From Hyphomicrobiales bacterium (GTDB lineage Bacteria > Pseudomonadota > Alphaproteobacteria > Rhizobiales > Rhizobiaceae), in the NCBI GenBank assembly GCA_900466005.1, contig UEGQ01000007.1, positions 248,001 through 312,000 on the forward strand: a stretch of DNA of 64,000 bases, in the 5' to 3' direction. This document shows, piece by piece, positions 30,350 through 38,334 of this stretch. The first letter of the stretch is position 1; every line of letters begins with the position of its first letter. The translations under genes and the position numbers were made by a program. The notes under the pieces were generated by a model. The model was not told the DNA's origin and did not search any database. It worked only from the letters and a program-made list of their open reading frames with translations.

Positions 30350-31789
30350 ATGGCTGCAAACGAGCACCAGCTTTCCGTCTTTCCCGCCTTCTTCAAGGTG
30401 GCGGGTGCCGTCGTCGCCGTATTCGGCAACGGGGCGGAAGCGTTTGCCAAGGCGAGGCTCATCAAGAACACCTCGGCCCGCGTCATCGCCTATGCCGACC
30501 GGCCGCGCGCCGATTACGCGGAATTCCTCTCCGCCGCGGGCTTCGAGATTCGCCGCGAACCCTTTGCCGCGTCCCAGGTCGAGGACGCTGTCCTCGTTTT
30601 TGCGGCGACGGGTGACGCTGCGACCGACCGCGCCATCGTTGCCGCCGCCCGCAGCCGCAACATACCGGCGAATGCCGTCGACCAGCCCGAGCATTGCGAC
30701 TTCTTCACGCCGGCACTCGTCAACCGTGCCCCGATTGCCGTCGCGATCGGCACGGAAGGGGCGGGGCCGGTACTCTCCCAGATGATTCGCGCCGAGATCG
30801 ACCGCCGGCTGCCGAAGACGCTCGGACGACTCGCGCGCCTCGCCGAAGATTGCCGCGCCGCGGTCGACCGGACGGTTCCGCGCGGTTCCGCGCGCCGGGC
30901 CTTCTGGCGTCGGTTCTTCCGCGGCGATGTCGCAGCGGCCGTGGAAAAGGGCGATGTCGCAGGCGCCCGCCGCAACGCTGTCCGGCTGATGCGGGGCAAT
31001 TCCTCCGCCGAGCCGGGCCGGATCTTCCTGGTCGGCGCCGGACCGGGGGCTGAGGATCTTCTGACATTGCGCGCCCATCGGCTGCTGATGGAGGCCGACA
31101 CCATCGTCTACGACGCACTGGTGCCGCAGGCCGTGGTCGATATGGGCCGGCGCGATGCCGAGCGCATTTCCGTCGGCAAGCGCAAGGGTTGCCATACCAA
31201 GTCGCAGGACGAGATCAACGCACTGCTCGTCGCTCTTGGCCGCGCCGGCAAGCGTGTGGTTCGGCTGAAGTCCGGCGATCCGCTGGTCTTCGGGCGCGCC
31301 GGTGAGGAAATGGCGGCGCTGCGCGATGCCGGCATTCCTTATGAAGTCGTGCCGGGCATCACCGCCGCCTTCGCCGCCGCTGCCGATTTCGAGCTGCCGC
31401 TGACGCTGCGCGGTGTCGCCTCGTCGCTGGTCTTCACGACCGGCCACGATCTGAACGGCGAGGCGTTGCCCGACTGGGCGCGGCTTGCCCTTTCCGGCGC
31501 GACCGTTGCCGTCTATATGGGCCGCACCGTGGCTGCTTCGGTCGCCGCGCGCCTGATGGCGGCCGGTCTCGCCGACGATACGACCGTCGCCGTTGTCGAG
31601 AATGCCGGCCGCGACGAGCGCCGTCTGCTGCACGGCACGCTGCGGGAACTGCCGGACCTTGAGAAGCGCACCGAACTCGAGGGTCCGGTGATGGTAATCA
31701 TCGGCGACGCCGTCGCCGGCGCGAATTTCGACCGTTCCGAACCGCTGCGCGGCAAGGTTGCCCGCCGCGCCACACTCGTGAGGATCTGA
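30350..31789 (+). CDS. cysG: Siroheme synthase CysG
   Basis: Makes siroheme, the cofactor of the sulfite reductase encoded two genes downstream. The 479 residues comprise an N-terminal dehydrogenase/ferrochelatase (about 1-210, FFKVAGAVVAVFGNGAEAFAKARL and VFAATGDAATDRAI) and a C-terminal uroporphyrinogen-III methyltransferase (about 224-465, IFLVGAGPGAEDLLTLRAHR, VRLKSGDPLVFGRAGEE, VVPGITAAFAAA). The first nucleotide-binding motif is somewhat degenerate (GNGAEA instead of GGGxVA). The start at 30350 follows AGGGTCGAG. It ends one base before the DUF2849 gene. Confidence 0.94.
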   Translation: MAANEHQLSVFPAFFKVAGAVVAVFGNGAEAFAKARLIKNTSARVIAYADRPRADYAEFLSAAGFEIRREPFAASQVEDAVLVFAATGDAATDRAIVAAARSRNIPANAVDQPEHCDFFTPALVNRAPIAVAIGTEGAGPVLSQMIRAEIDRRLPKTLGRLARLAEDCRAAVDRTVPRGSARRAFWRRFFRGDVAAAVEKGDVAGARRNAVRLMRGNSSAEPGRIFLVGAGPGAEDLLTLRAHRLLMEADTIVYDALVPQAVVDMGRRDAERISVGKRKGCHTKSQDEINALLVALGRAGKRVVRLKSGDPLVFGRAGEEMAALRDAGIPYEVVPGITAAFAAAADFELPLTLRGVASSLVFTTGHDLNGEALPDWARLALSGATVAVYMGRTVAASVAARLMAAGLADDTTVAVVENAGRDERRLLHGTLRELPDLEKRTELEGPVMVIIGDAVAGANFDRSEPLRGKVARRATLVRI

Positions 31790-31790
31790 C

Positions 31791-32105
31791 ATGGCAGAGA
31801 AAGTACTAACCGCAAATCGCCTCGGCGACGGGATCGCCGTCTGGCTCGACGCGAACGGCCAGTGGACCGAGAACCTGCAGGAGGCGTTCGTTGCCCGCCA
31901 TCCGGAGGCCGTCGAGGCGCTGGAGGCCGCCGGCCGTAGCGCCTTTGCGAGCAACCTCGTTCTCGACGTCAATGTCGTCGACGTCGAGGAGCAGGGCGGC
32001 GTCCTGCGGCCGAAGCGCCTGCGCGAGCGCATCCGCGCGCTCGGTCCCACCATTGCCTATGCGGACGGCCACGGTTTTGCCGATCCCGACTTCATTGCCG
32101 CCTGA
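31791..32105 (+). CDS. DUF2849 protein of the sulfite reductase operon
   Basis: A 104-residue protein found between cysG and cysI in alphaproteobacteria (DUF2849 family). It begins KVLTANRLGDGIAVWLDANGQW and ends IAYADGHGFADPDFIAA. It has no cysteine ligands or membrane helix. It sits one base after cysG and eight bases before cysI, so translation is coupled. A helper role in sulfite reduction or siroheme delivery is a guess from position only. Confidence 0.88.
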   Translation: MAEKVLTANRLGDGIAVWLDANGQWTENLQEAFVARHPEAVEALEAAGRSAFASNLVLDVNVVDVEEQGGVLRPKRLRERIRALGPTIAYADGHGFADPDFIAA

Positions 32106-32113
32106 GGAGCCTC

Positions 32114-33784
32114 ATGTACCGCTACGATGAATTCGATCACGCCTTCGTTTCGGCCCGCGTCGAGCAGTTTCGCGACCAGGTCGCGCGCCGGCTGAACGGC
32201 GAGATCGCCGAGGATGCGTTCCGGCCGCTGCGCCTGATGAACGGCGTCTATCTGCAGCTGCACGCCTATATGCTGCGGGTCGCCATTCCCTACGGGACGC
32301 TGAATTCGCGCCAGATGCGCATGCTCGCCCATATCGCGCGGCGTTATGACCGCGGCTACGGCCATTTCACGACGCGGCAGAACATCCAGTACAACTGGCC
32401 GCGGCTCGTCGATACCCCGGACATCCTGGCCGAACTCGCCAGTGTCGAGATGCATGCGATCCAGACGTCGGGCAACTGCATCCGCAACGTGACGGCCGAC
32501 CATTTCGCCGGCGCCGCTGCGGATGAAGTCGCCGATCCGCGTCCCTATGCCGAAATCCTGCGTCAGTGGTCCTCCGTCCATCCGGAATTCTCCTTCCTGC
32601 CGCGCAAGTTCAAGATCGCTGTCACCGGCGCGCCGAGCGACCGCGCGGCGATCCAGGTGCACGACATCGGCCTGCATCTGAAGAAGGGCGAGGATGGCGC
32701 GCTCGGCTTTGCCGTCTATGTCGGCGGCGGGCAGGGGCGCACGCCGCTCCTCGCCAAGAAGATCCGCGATTTTCTGCCGGAGGAGGACCTGCTCTCCTAC
32801 GTGACGGCGATCGTGCGCGTCTACAATCTCCACGGCCGGCGCGACAACAAGTACAAGGCGCGCATCAAGATCCTCGTCCATGAAACCGGCGTCGAGGAAC
32901 TGACGCGGCAGGTCGAGGCCGAATTTGCGACAATCCGTGACGGCGAGCTGAAGCTGCCGGACGCCGACATCCGCGCGATCGAGCGGTATTTCGCGCTGCC
33001 GGCGCTCGCCGAGCGCCCGGAAGGCTGGACCGATCTCGCCCGCGCCAAGAAAGCCGATCCGGCCTTTGCGGCCTGGGTCGGCCGCAATGTCGCGCCCCAC
33101 AAGCATCCCGACTACGGCATGGTGACGATCTCGCTGAAGCCGATCGGCGGGACGCCGGGGGACGCGAGCGCCGAGCAGATGGACGCGGTCGCCGACATTG
33201 CCGAACGCTACGCCTTCGACGAGATCCGGGTGAGCCACGAGCAGAACCTCGTTCTGCCGCATGTCGCGCTTGCCGACCTGCCGGCCGTCTACGCCGCTCT
33301 GGTGGAGACCGGTCTTGCGACCGCCAATGCGGGGCTGATCACCGACATCATCGCGTGCCCGGGTCTCGACTACTGCGCGCTGGCGAATGCCCGCTCGATC
33401 CCCGTTGCCCAGGAAATCTCCAGGCGCTTCGCCTCTGCCGAACGGCAGGAGGAGATCGGTGCGCTGAAGATCAAGATTTCCGGTTGCATCAATGCCTGCG
33501 GCCACCACCATGTCGGCCATATCGGCCTGCTGGGTGTGGAAAAGAAGGGTGCCGAGCTCTACCAGATCACCCTCGGTGGTTCGGGCGACGAGAATGCCTC
33601 GATCGGCGAGATCATCGGCCGCGGCTTCGAGCCGGAGAAGGTGACCGACGCGGTGGAAACCATCGTCGACACCTATCTGGGTCTGCGGCTTTCGCGCGAG
33701 GAGACCTTCCTCGACGCCTATCGCCGCGTCGGCCCGCAGCCGTTCAAGGATGCCCTGTACGGGGAAGCGGCGGAAGCCGCGTGA
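32114..33784 (+). CDS. cysI: Sulfite reductase hemoprotein (nitrite/sulfite reductase family)
   Basis: Six-electron reduction of sulfite to sulfide in cysteine biosynthesis, with siroheme and a [4Fe-4S] cluster. The 556-residue protein has the duplicated ferredoxin-like/NiSiR layout (NSRQMRMLAHIARRYDRGYGH, TTRQNIQYNW) and the cofactor cysteines in CPGLDYC (415, 421) and CINAC (458, 462). Gene context (cysG before, DUF934 after) favours sulfite over nitrite. No flavoprotein CysJ is present, so electrons probably come from ferredoxin or the nearby Fpr. Confidence 0.93.
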   Translation: MYRYDEFDHAFVSARVEQFRDQVARRLNGEIAEDAFRPLRLMNGVYLQLHAYMLRVAIPYGTLNSRQMRMLAHIARRYDRGYGHFTTRQNIQYNWPRLVDTPDILAELASVEMHAIQTSGNCIRNVTADHFAGAAADEVADPRPYAEILRQWSSVHPEFSFLPRKFKIAVTGAPSDRAAIQVHDIGLHLKKGEDGALGFAVYVGGGQGRTPLLAKKIRDFLPEEDLLSYVTAIVRVYNLHGRRDNKYKARIKILVHETGVEELTRQVEAEFATIRDGELKLPDADIRAIERYFALPALAERPEGWTDLARAKKADPAFAAWVGRNVAPHKHPDYGMVTISLKPIGGTPGDASAEQMDAVADIAERYAFDEIRVSHEQNLVLPHVALADLPAVYAALVETGLATANAGLITDIIACPGLDYCALANARSIPVAQEISRRFASAERQEEIGALKIKISGCINACGHHHVGHIGLLGVEKKGAELYQITLGGSGDENASIGEIIGRGFEPEKVTDAVETIVDTYLGLRLSREETFLDAYRRVGPQPFKDALYGEAAEAA

Positions 33785-33794
33785 GGAAAAACTG

Positions 33795-34307
33795 ATGACC
33801 AGCATTTGGAATGAGACCGGCTTCGTCGACAACGACCCCTGGGTGATCGAGACGGACGAGCGCAAGGCAGGCGAGGGCGAGATGCCTGTGCTCGCTCTCG
33901 CTGCCTTCCTCGAAAAGGTCGAGGAGAGCAATGAAGGCGGCTTCGGCGTGCTGATCGCGCCGGCCGACGACGTCACGAAGCTCGCGCCCCATCTCGACAG
34001 GATCGCGCTGGTGGCGCTTGCCTTTCCCGCCTTCGGCGACGGGCGCGCCTTCAGTCACGCATCCATCCTGCGCGGCCGCCTCGGCTACACCGGCGAGATG
34101 CGCGCGGTCGGAGACATTCTGATCGATCCGATTCCGCTGATGCTCCGGGCGGGGTTCGACAGTTTCGCCGTGACCAACGAGGTCGCGAGGCGGAGGCTTG
34201 CGGAGGGGCGGTTGCCCGGTATCGTCGACCACTATCAGCCGGCCGCGCGGGCGACGACGGTGCCCGGCGGCTACAGCTGGCGGCGGACGAGCCGCGCGGG
34301 TGGATAA
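33795..34307 (+). CDS. DUF934 protein, sulfite reductase accessory
   Basis: A 170-residue protein of the DUF934 family, nearly always next to cysI in proteobacteria. Conserved parts are DRIALVALAFPAFGDGRAFSHA, LRGRLGYTGEMRAVGDILIDP and AGFDSFAVTNE. It probably assists sulfite reductase, perhaps as a structural or electron-transfer partner, but it shows no cofactor motif. GAGGAAAAACTG precedes the ATG at 33795, ten bases after the cysI stop. It is the last gene of the cysG operon. Confidence 0.88.
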   Translation: MTSIWNETGFVDNDPWVIETDERKAGEGEMPVLALAAFLEKVEESNEGGFGVLIAPADDVTKLAPHLDRIALVALAFPAFGDGRAFSHASILRGRLGYTGEMRAVGDILIDPIPLMLRAGFDSFAVTNEVARRRLAEGRLPGIVDHYQPAARATTVPGGYSWRRTSRAGG

Positions 34308-34341
34308 GATATCACGAAATCACTATATTAGCGCCGACGAT

Positions 34342-34355
34342 TTGACTGTGATCAA
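34342..34355. promoter_or_regulatory. FNR/FixK-type box upstream of fpr
   Basis: TTGAC-TGTG-ATCAA matches the FNR/FixK consensus at 9 of 10 positions. It lies in the 187-base gap between the DUF934 gene and fpr, 139 bases before the fpr start. The -10 is not obvious, so the activated start point is unknown. Confidence 0.55.
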
Positions 34356-34494
34356 GGTCGCGGTCGTCGAGGCGAGGCATACGGTCGCAAAAAAGTTCGG
34401 GCGACCGTGACGGAATGCCCGGTTTCGCAGCCGCAGCGCATAGGGTATATGGCCCCGGTGGCCGACAGAGAGACGAAACAGGAAGCGACACAGC

Positions 34495-35307
34495 ATGAAT
34501 GCTCCAGTGATGACCAAGTCCGCGGAATTGATCGTGCCGGAAGGCGTCTATGCCGAGACCGTGCTCAGCGTGACCCATTATACCGACCGGCTGTTCCGGT
34601 TCCGGATGACGCGTCCCGCGGGCTTCCGCTTCCGCTCGGGCGAATTCGCGATGATCGGGCTCGTCGTCGACGGCAAGCCGATCTACCGCGCCTACTCGAT
34701 CGCGAGCCCTTCCTGGGATGAAGAGCTCGAATTCTTCTCGATCAAGGTTCCCGATGGTCCGCTTACCCAGCATCTGCAGCGCATCCAGCCGGGCGACAAG
34801 GTGCTGATGCGCAAGAAGCCGACGGGGACGCTGGTGCTCGACGCGCTCACCCCCGGCAAGCGGCTCTACATGTTCTCGACCGGCACCGGCATCGCACCCT
34901 TTGCAAGCCTCATCCGCGATCCGGAGACCTACGAGAAGTTCGAGGAAGTCGTCCTCACCCACACCTGCCGGGAAGTCGCGGAGCTGAAATACGGTTTCGA
35001 CCTGATGGAAGAAATCCGCAATCACGAGTTCCTGGCCGAAATCGTTGGCGACAAGCTCAGGCACTACGCGACGGTTACCCGTGAGGATTATCCCTTCCGC
35101 GGCCGCATCACCGACCTCATCGAAAACGGCAAGCTGTTTGCCGATCTCGGCGTGCCGCCGCTGGACCCGGCCGTCGACCGCGGGATGATCTGCGGTTCGG
35201 CGGACATGCTGAAGGACACCAAGGCGCTGCTGGAGAAAGCCGGCCTCACCGAAGGGGCCAACAGCAAGCCGGCGGAATTCGTCATCGAGCGCGCCTTCGT
35301 CGGGTGA
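34495..35307 (+). CDS. fpr: Ferredoxin/flavodoxin-NADP reductase
   Basis: Transfers electrons between NADPH and ferredoxin or flavodoxin. The 270-residue protein has the FAD-binding RAYSIASP near residues 65-72, the NADP-binding STGTGIAPFASLIRDPE, and the C-terminal AFVG extension typical of bacterial subclass II enzymes. It has its own promoter region, marked by an FNR/FixK-type box, and a terminator directly after it, so it is a single-gene unit. Position after cysI makes it a candidate electron supplier for sulfite reductase; its homologues also serve oxidative-stress defence and nitrogen fixation. Confidence 0.95.
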   Translation: MNAPVMTKSAELIVPEGVYAETVLSVTHYTDRLFRFRMTRPAGFRFRSGEFAMIGLVVDGKPIYRAYSIASPSWDEELEFFSIKVPDGPLTQHLQRIQPGDKVLMRKKPTGTLVLDALTPGKRLYMFSTGTGIAPFASLIRDPETYEKFEEVVLTHTCREVAELKYGFDLMEEIRNHEFLAEIVGDKLRHYATVTREDYPFRGRITDLIENGKLFADLGVPPLDPAVDRGMICGSADMLKDTKALLEKAGLTEGANSKPAEFVIERAFVG

Positions 35308-35337
35308 CCGTTCTCTCTTGTTCAGAACGTTATGAAA

Positions 35338-35360
35338 CGCCCGAGTCTCCGGGCGCTTTT
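35338..35360 (+). terminator. Terminator of fpr
   Basis: A 6-bp stem CGCCCG/CGGGCG with a 6-base loop, followed by CTTTTCGTTT. It sits between the convergent genes fpr and the GntR regulator; on the minus strand the trailing sequence is GTTTC, so it may serve both. Confidence 0.7.
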
Positions 35361-35388
35361 CGTTTGAACCCTGTCGATGCGGGCGAAC

Positions 35389-36012
35389 TCAGGCGCCCGC
35401 AAGGTGGGAGATCAGCGCTGCCATCGCCGTTTGCGCTTCGGTAGCGTCGCCCTTGTGGATCGCCCGGATGACGCTGACATGGAATGCGACGGACCGGTCC
35501 ATCTTCTCCGGGGTCGCCCGCGCGAACCACAGCCGGCGCGAATGCGTCTGTAGCGGCGCGAGTGCCGCGATCAGGAAACGGTTGGGGCAGGCCTCCTCGA
35601 CAATCTCGTCGAACTGCTTGTCGGCCGAAAGAAAGCCTTCGAAGTCGCCGGCGATGGCGGCCCCGGTCATGGCCTGGGCGCAGGAGAGCAGTCCCTCCCG
35701 CTGTTCCGCGTCGGCGCTCGTGGCGACGAGGGAGGCGGCGAGCGGTTCGAGTTGATGCCGCACCGCCATGATGTCCTTGTGGTCCTCCGGGTGGATTTCG
35801 GTGACGAGCAGGCCGACCCGCGGCTTCACCTCGATCAGCCCCTGCCATTCGAGCTTCTGGATGGCCTCGCGCACGGGTGTACGCCCGTGCCCGGCGAGGT
35901 CGATCAGTTCCTTCTCGGTTACCCTGGCGCCGGGCCTGAGCTTCAGCGTCACGATCTCGCGCTCGAGGGCGAGATAGGCGAGATGGCTCAGCGATCCAGC
36001 TTGTTTCGGCAT
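35389..36012 (-). CDS. GntR-family (FadR/FCD) transcriptional regulator
   Basis: A 207-residue regulator: N-terminal winged HTH (about 10-75, ALEREIVTLKLRPGARVTEKEL and GRTPVREAIQKLEWQGLIEV) and a C-terminal all-helical FCD ligand domain (about 85-205; metal-type ligands in DKQFDEIVEEACPN and FHVSVIRAIHKGD). It is divergent from a DapA-family gene, and two identical palindromes lie between them, which are the likely operators. It probably represses the DapA-family gene and itself until the substrate is present. Inducer unknown. Confidence 0.92.
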   Translation of the reverse strand: MPKQAGSLSHLAYLALEREIVTLKLRPGARVTEKELIDLAGHGRTPVREAIQKLEWQGLIEVKPRVGLLVTEIHPEDHKDIMAVRHQLEPLAASLVATSADAEQREGLLSCAQAMTGAAIAGDFEGFLSADKQFDEIVEEACPNRFLIAALAPLQTHSRRLWFARATPEKMDRSVAFHVSVIRAIHKGDATEAQTAMAALISHLAGA

Positions 36013-36024
36013 TGAGTATCCTTT

Positions 36025-36036
36025 CTGATATATCAG
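36025..36036. promoter_or_regulatory. Operator 1: palindrome in the GntR/DapA intergenic region
   Basis: The perfect 12-bp palindrome CTGATATATCAG lies 13 bases upstream of the gntR start codon, where a bound regulator would block gntR transcription. Confidence 0.7.
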
Positions 36037-36039
36037 ATA

Positions 36040-36045
36040 TTGACA
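36040..36045 (+). promoter_or_regulatory. Possible -35 element of the DapA-family gene
   Basis: A consensus TTGACA lies between the two operators. The -10 at 17 bases (CAAGCT) is poor, so start-site position is uncertain, but operator 2 would lie near or just after it. Confidence 0.35.
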
Positions 36046-36071
36046 TGTCGCATTCGCGATGGCAAGCTCCA

Positions 36072-36083
36072 CTGATATATCAG
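36072..36083. promoter_or_regulatory. Operator 2: identical palindrome before the DapA-family gene
   Basis: A second exact copy of CTGATATATCAG, centre 47 bases from operator 1 and directly before the AAAGGAG ribosome binding site of the gene starting at 36098. The exact repetition supports a real regulator site. Confidence 0.72.
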
Positions 36084-36097
36084 CAAAGGAGCTCCAC

Positions 36098-36991
36098 ATG
36101 TGGAAGGGTGTATTTCCCGCGGTAACGACCAAGTTCAAGGAAGACGGCGCGCTTGACCACGCCGAGATGGAGCGCTGCTTTGCGCTGCAATTCGAGGCGG
36201 ACGTAGACGGTATGATCGTTTGCGGCTCGCTCGGCGAGAACATGACGCTGGATCCGGAAGAAAAGATCGAGATCCTGAAGATCGCGAAATCGGTTTCCCG
36301 TGGCAAGCCGGTTCTGATGACGGTCTGCGAAAGCGCCACGCGTCGTGGCAAGGCAGCGGCCGTCGCCGCCACCAAGGCCGGAGCCGACGGCTTCATGGTC
36401 CTGCCGGGAGTGCCTTACAAGTCGGCGCCGGCCGAAACGATCAACCACATCCGCGCCGTCGCTGTCGCCGGCGAGCGTCCGGTCATGGTCTACAACAATC
36501 CGGTCGGCTACGGTGTCGACGTCACCATTCCGATGTTCGAGGAACTGGCGAAGGACGACCTGGTCGTGGCGATGAAGGAATCGACCGATGACATCCGCCG
36601 CGTCACCGAGGTCTTCAACGCCTTCGGAAACCGCTTCGACGTCTTCACCGGCGTCGACAATCTGGCGCTCGAAAGCCTGATGATGGGGGCGGATGGCTGG
36701 GTCGCCGGCCTGGTGGTCGCCTTCCCGAAGGAGACGGTCGCGATCTACAAGCTGGCCAAGGCCGGCCGATACGAGGAGGCGCGCGCGATCTACCGCTGGT
36801 TCCGTCCGCTGCTCGATCTCGACGTCTCGACCTTCCTCGTCCAGCAGATCAAGCTCGCGGAGGTCTTCGCCATCGGTTCCAACGACCGCGTCCGCGAGCC
36901 GCGCCTGCCGCTGTCCGGCGAGCATCGCGCCCGCGTCACCAAGATCATCGAGACGGCGCTCGCCAACCGTCCGGCCCTCCCGGCGCTCTGA
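36098..36991 (+). CDS. Dihydrodipicolinate synthase/N-acetylneuraminate lyase family enzyme
   Basis: A 297-residue Schiff-base aldolase-fold enzyme. The catalytic Tyr is in VYNNPVGYG (near 132) and the Schiff-base Lys in VVAMKEST (near 160). The N-terminal MWKGVFPAVTTKF and CGSLGENMTL replace the usual GTTGE-type loop, so it is not the housekeeping DapA. Related subfamilies include 4-hydroxyproline-pathway deaminase/dehydratases, keto-deoxy-sugar dehydratases and aldolases; the substrate cannot be fixed. It is transcribed divergently from a GntR regulator, has an AGGAG site before the ATG at 36098 and a terminator after the stop: a stand-alone regulated unit. Confidence 0.88.
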   Translation: MWKGVFPAVTTKFKEDGALDHAEMERCFALQFEADVDGMIVCGSLGENMTLDPEEKIEILKIAKSVSRGKPVLMTVCESATRRGKAAAVAATKAGADGFMVLPGVPYKSAPAETINHIRAVAVAGERPVMVYNNPVGYGVDVTIPMFEELAKDDLVVAMKESTDDIRRVTEVFNAFGNRFDVFTGVDNLALESLMMGADGWVAGLVVAFPKETVAIYKLAKAGRYEEARAIYRWFRPLLDLDVSTFLVQQIKLAEVFAIGSNDRVREPRLPLSGEHRARVTKIIETALANRPALPAL

Positions 36992-37015
36992 GCGACAGCA
37001 CAGGAGAACACGAAG

Positions 37016-37041
37016 AGGGGCGGCTTTGACCGCCCCTTTTT
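37016..37041 (+). terminator. Rho-independent terminator of the DapA-family gene
   Basis: An 8-bp stem AGGGGCGG/CCGCCCCT with a 6-base loop, ending in TTTTT, 24 bases after the stop codon. Confidence 0.9.
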
Positions 37042-37173
37042 CGTCCGATCTCAGGCATGCTACCCAATGTCGAGAAGATCTCCGGTCGGGAACGGACGCG
37101 ATCACTTTCGTGGCCGGCGATGTCGTGCTAGGCGAAAGCTCTGCTCGGCGGAGATCATGGAGAGGCGCGCGAC

Positions 37174-38313
37174 ATGAAGAACAGCAAACTGGCGGCTTTC
37201 GTTCGGTCCGAGGGATATGTGCCGCTCGCCTGGGCCGGCTCGACCGCGAGCATGGACTACTTGAATATCGGCGATGCTCTCAGCCCGGTGATGGTTGCCC
37301 TGCTGTCCGGCAGGGACGTCCGGCGTCGCCCCTCCAAGTCGGCAAGCCCGCGCATGGCTTGCGTGGGGACGATAGGACATGGATTTTCAGGCGGCGAGGT
37401 CTGGTTCTGGGGAACCGGATGTTCGCCATGGGTAAACCCTGCCGCGCGCAGCGGGGAGCGCGTGCCGTTCACGGTTCCGCCGGGGTCGGATTTCCGCGTG
37501 CTCGCGACCCGCGGTCCGGTATCCGAACGCCTGCTGACGGGCGGGAGGCCGCCCAGCGGTGTCTACGGCGATCCGGTCTGGTTGCTGCCACGCTTCTATG
37601 CTCCGCCAATCGAGAAGAAGTGGAAGCTCGGAGTGATCGTACATCTTTCCGAGCTCACGGACCGCGAGGCCGAGGCCCACATCCGCGAGACGCTGGCGCG
37701 CTACCGCATTCCCGACGAATTGAAGCAGGATATCTGTCTGATCAACACCGTCTCGCCTATTGGGGTGCAGGCAATAAAGGAAAAGATCGACACCATTCTC
37801 GCCTGCGAGAGGATCGTTTCGACCAGCCTGCACGGAATGGTGTTTGCGGAAAGTTACGGCATTCCCTGTCTGCATTTCGCCACCGATCTGCGCTTCTCGG
37901 GTTTGTCGGAAGTACAACTGTCGGAAGACTGCGGACTGGATTTGCGCGTCGTCGATCTCTACGGGGGCCTGGGTATGGCGCGCGTGCCGGTCTACGGCCA
38001 GCCCACGGATCGGGAGACGGACTGGACGGATTTGATGCGTGCGATCGATGCCGCCTGGGAACCGAGGCGCCTCGACGAAGATAGACTGGTGGAGGCCTTT
38101 CCCGTCGACTACGCGCCATTGCGGGCGCCCGCGGGCGCGACCATCTGGGATCATCCGATCCTCACCGGTCTGGTCCTGCAGCACGACGTTGCCGAACTCA
38201 ATCGGCTGGACAGGGAGCAGCAAGCCGGGCGAGGGACGAAAACGCAAGCATCGTCACGACCACTCCGCACGTCCGTCCGTTCGTTCATTGAACGTGTGCT
38301 TAAGAGGGGCTGA
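37174..38313 (+). CDS. Polysaccharide pyruvyl transferase family protein
   Basis: A 379-residue enzyme of the CsaB/ExoV-like family that adds pyruvate ketals to surface polysaccharides. Support comes from the N-terminal NIGDALSPVMVALLSG, the mid GTGCSPW, ATRGPVSERLL, and the hallmark VSTSLHGMVFAESYGIP near residues 216-232. There is no signal peptide. No glycosyltransferase or polysaccharide export gene lies next to it, so it is an orphan; the polymer it modifies (for example succinoglycan) would be encoded elsewhere. The C-terminal 60 residues are not family-typical. Confidence 0.82.
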   Translation: MKNSKLAAFVRSEGYVPLAWAGSTASMDYLNIGDALSPVMVALLSGRDVRRRPSKSASPRMACVGTIGHGFSGGEVWFWGTGCSPWVNPAARSGERVPFTVPPGSDFRVLATRGPVSERLLTGGRPPSGVYGDPVWLLPRFYAPPIEKKWKLGVIVHLSELTDREAEAHIRETLARYRIPDELKQDICLINTVSPIGVQAIKEKIDTILACERIVSTSLHGMVFAESYGIPCLHFATDLRFSGLSEVQLSEDCGLDLRVVDLYGGLGMARVPVYGQPTDRETDWTDLMRAIDAAWEPRRLDEDRLVEAFPVDYAPLRAPAGATIWDHPILTGLVLQHDVAELNRLDREQQAGRGTKTQASSRPLRTSVRSFIERVLKRG

Positions 38314-38334
38314 TCTGCTTGTCCGCCCGCGACG

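Noticed and set aside
36098..36991. Housekeeping dapA (lysine biosynthesis)
   Set aside because: The substrate-binding loop differs (CGSLGENMTL) and a dedicated GntR regulator with operators points to a catabolic or inducible role.
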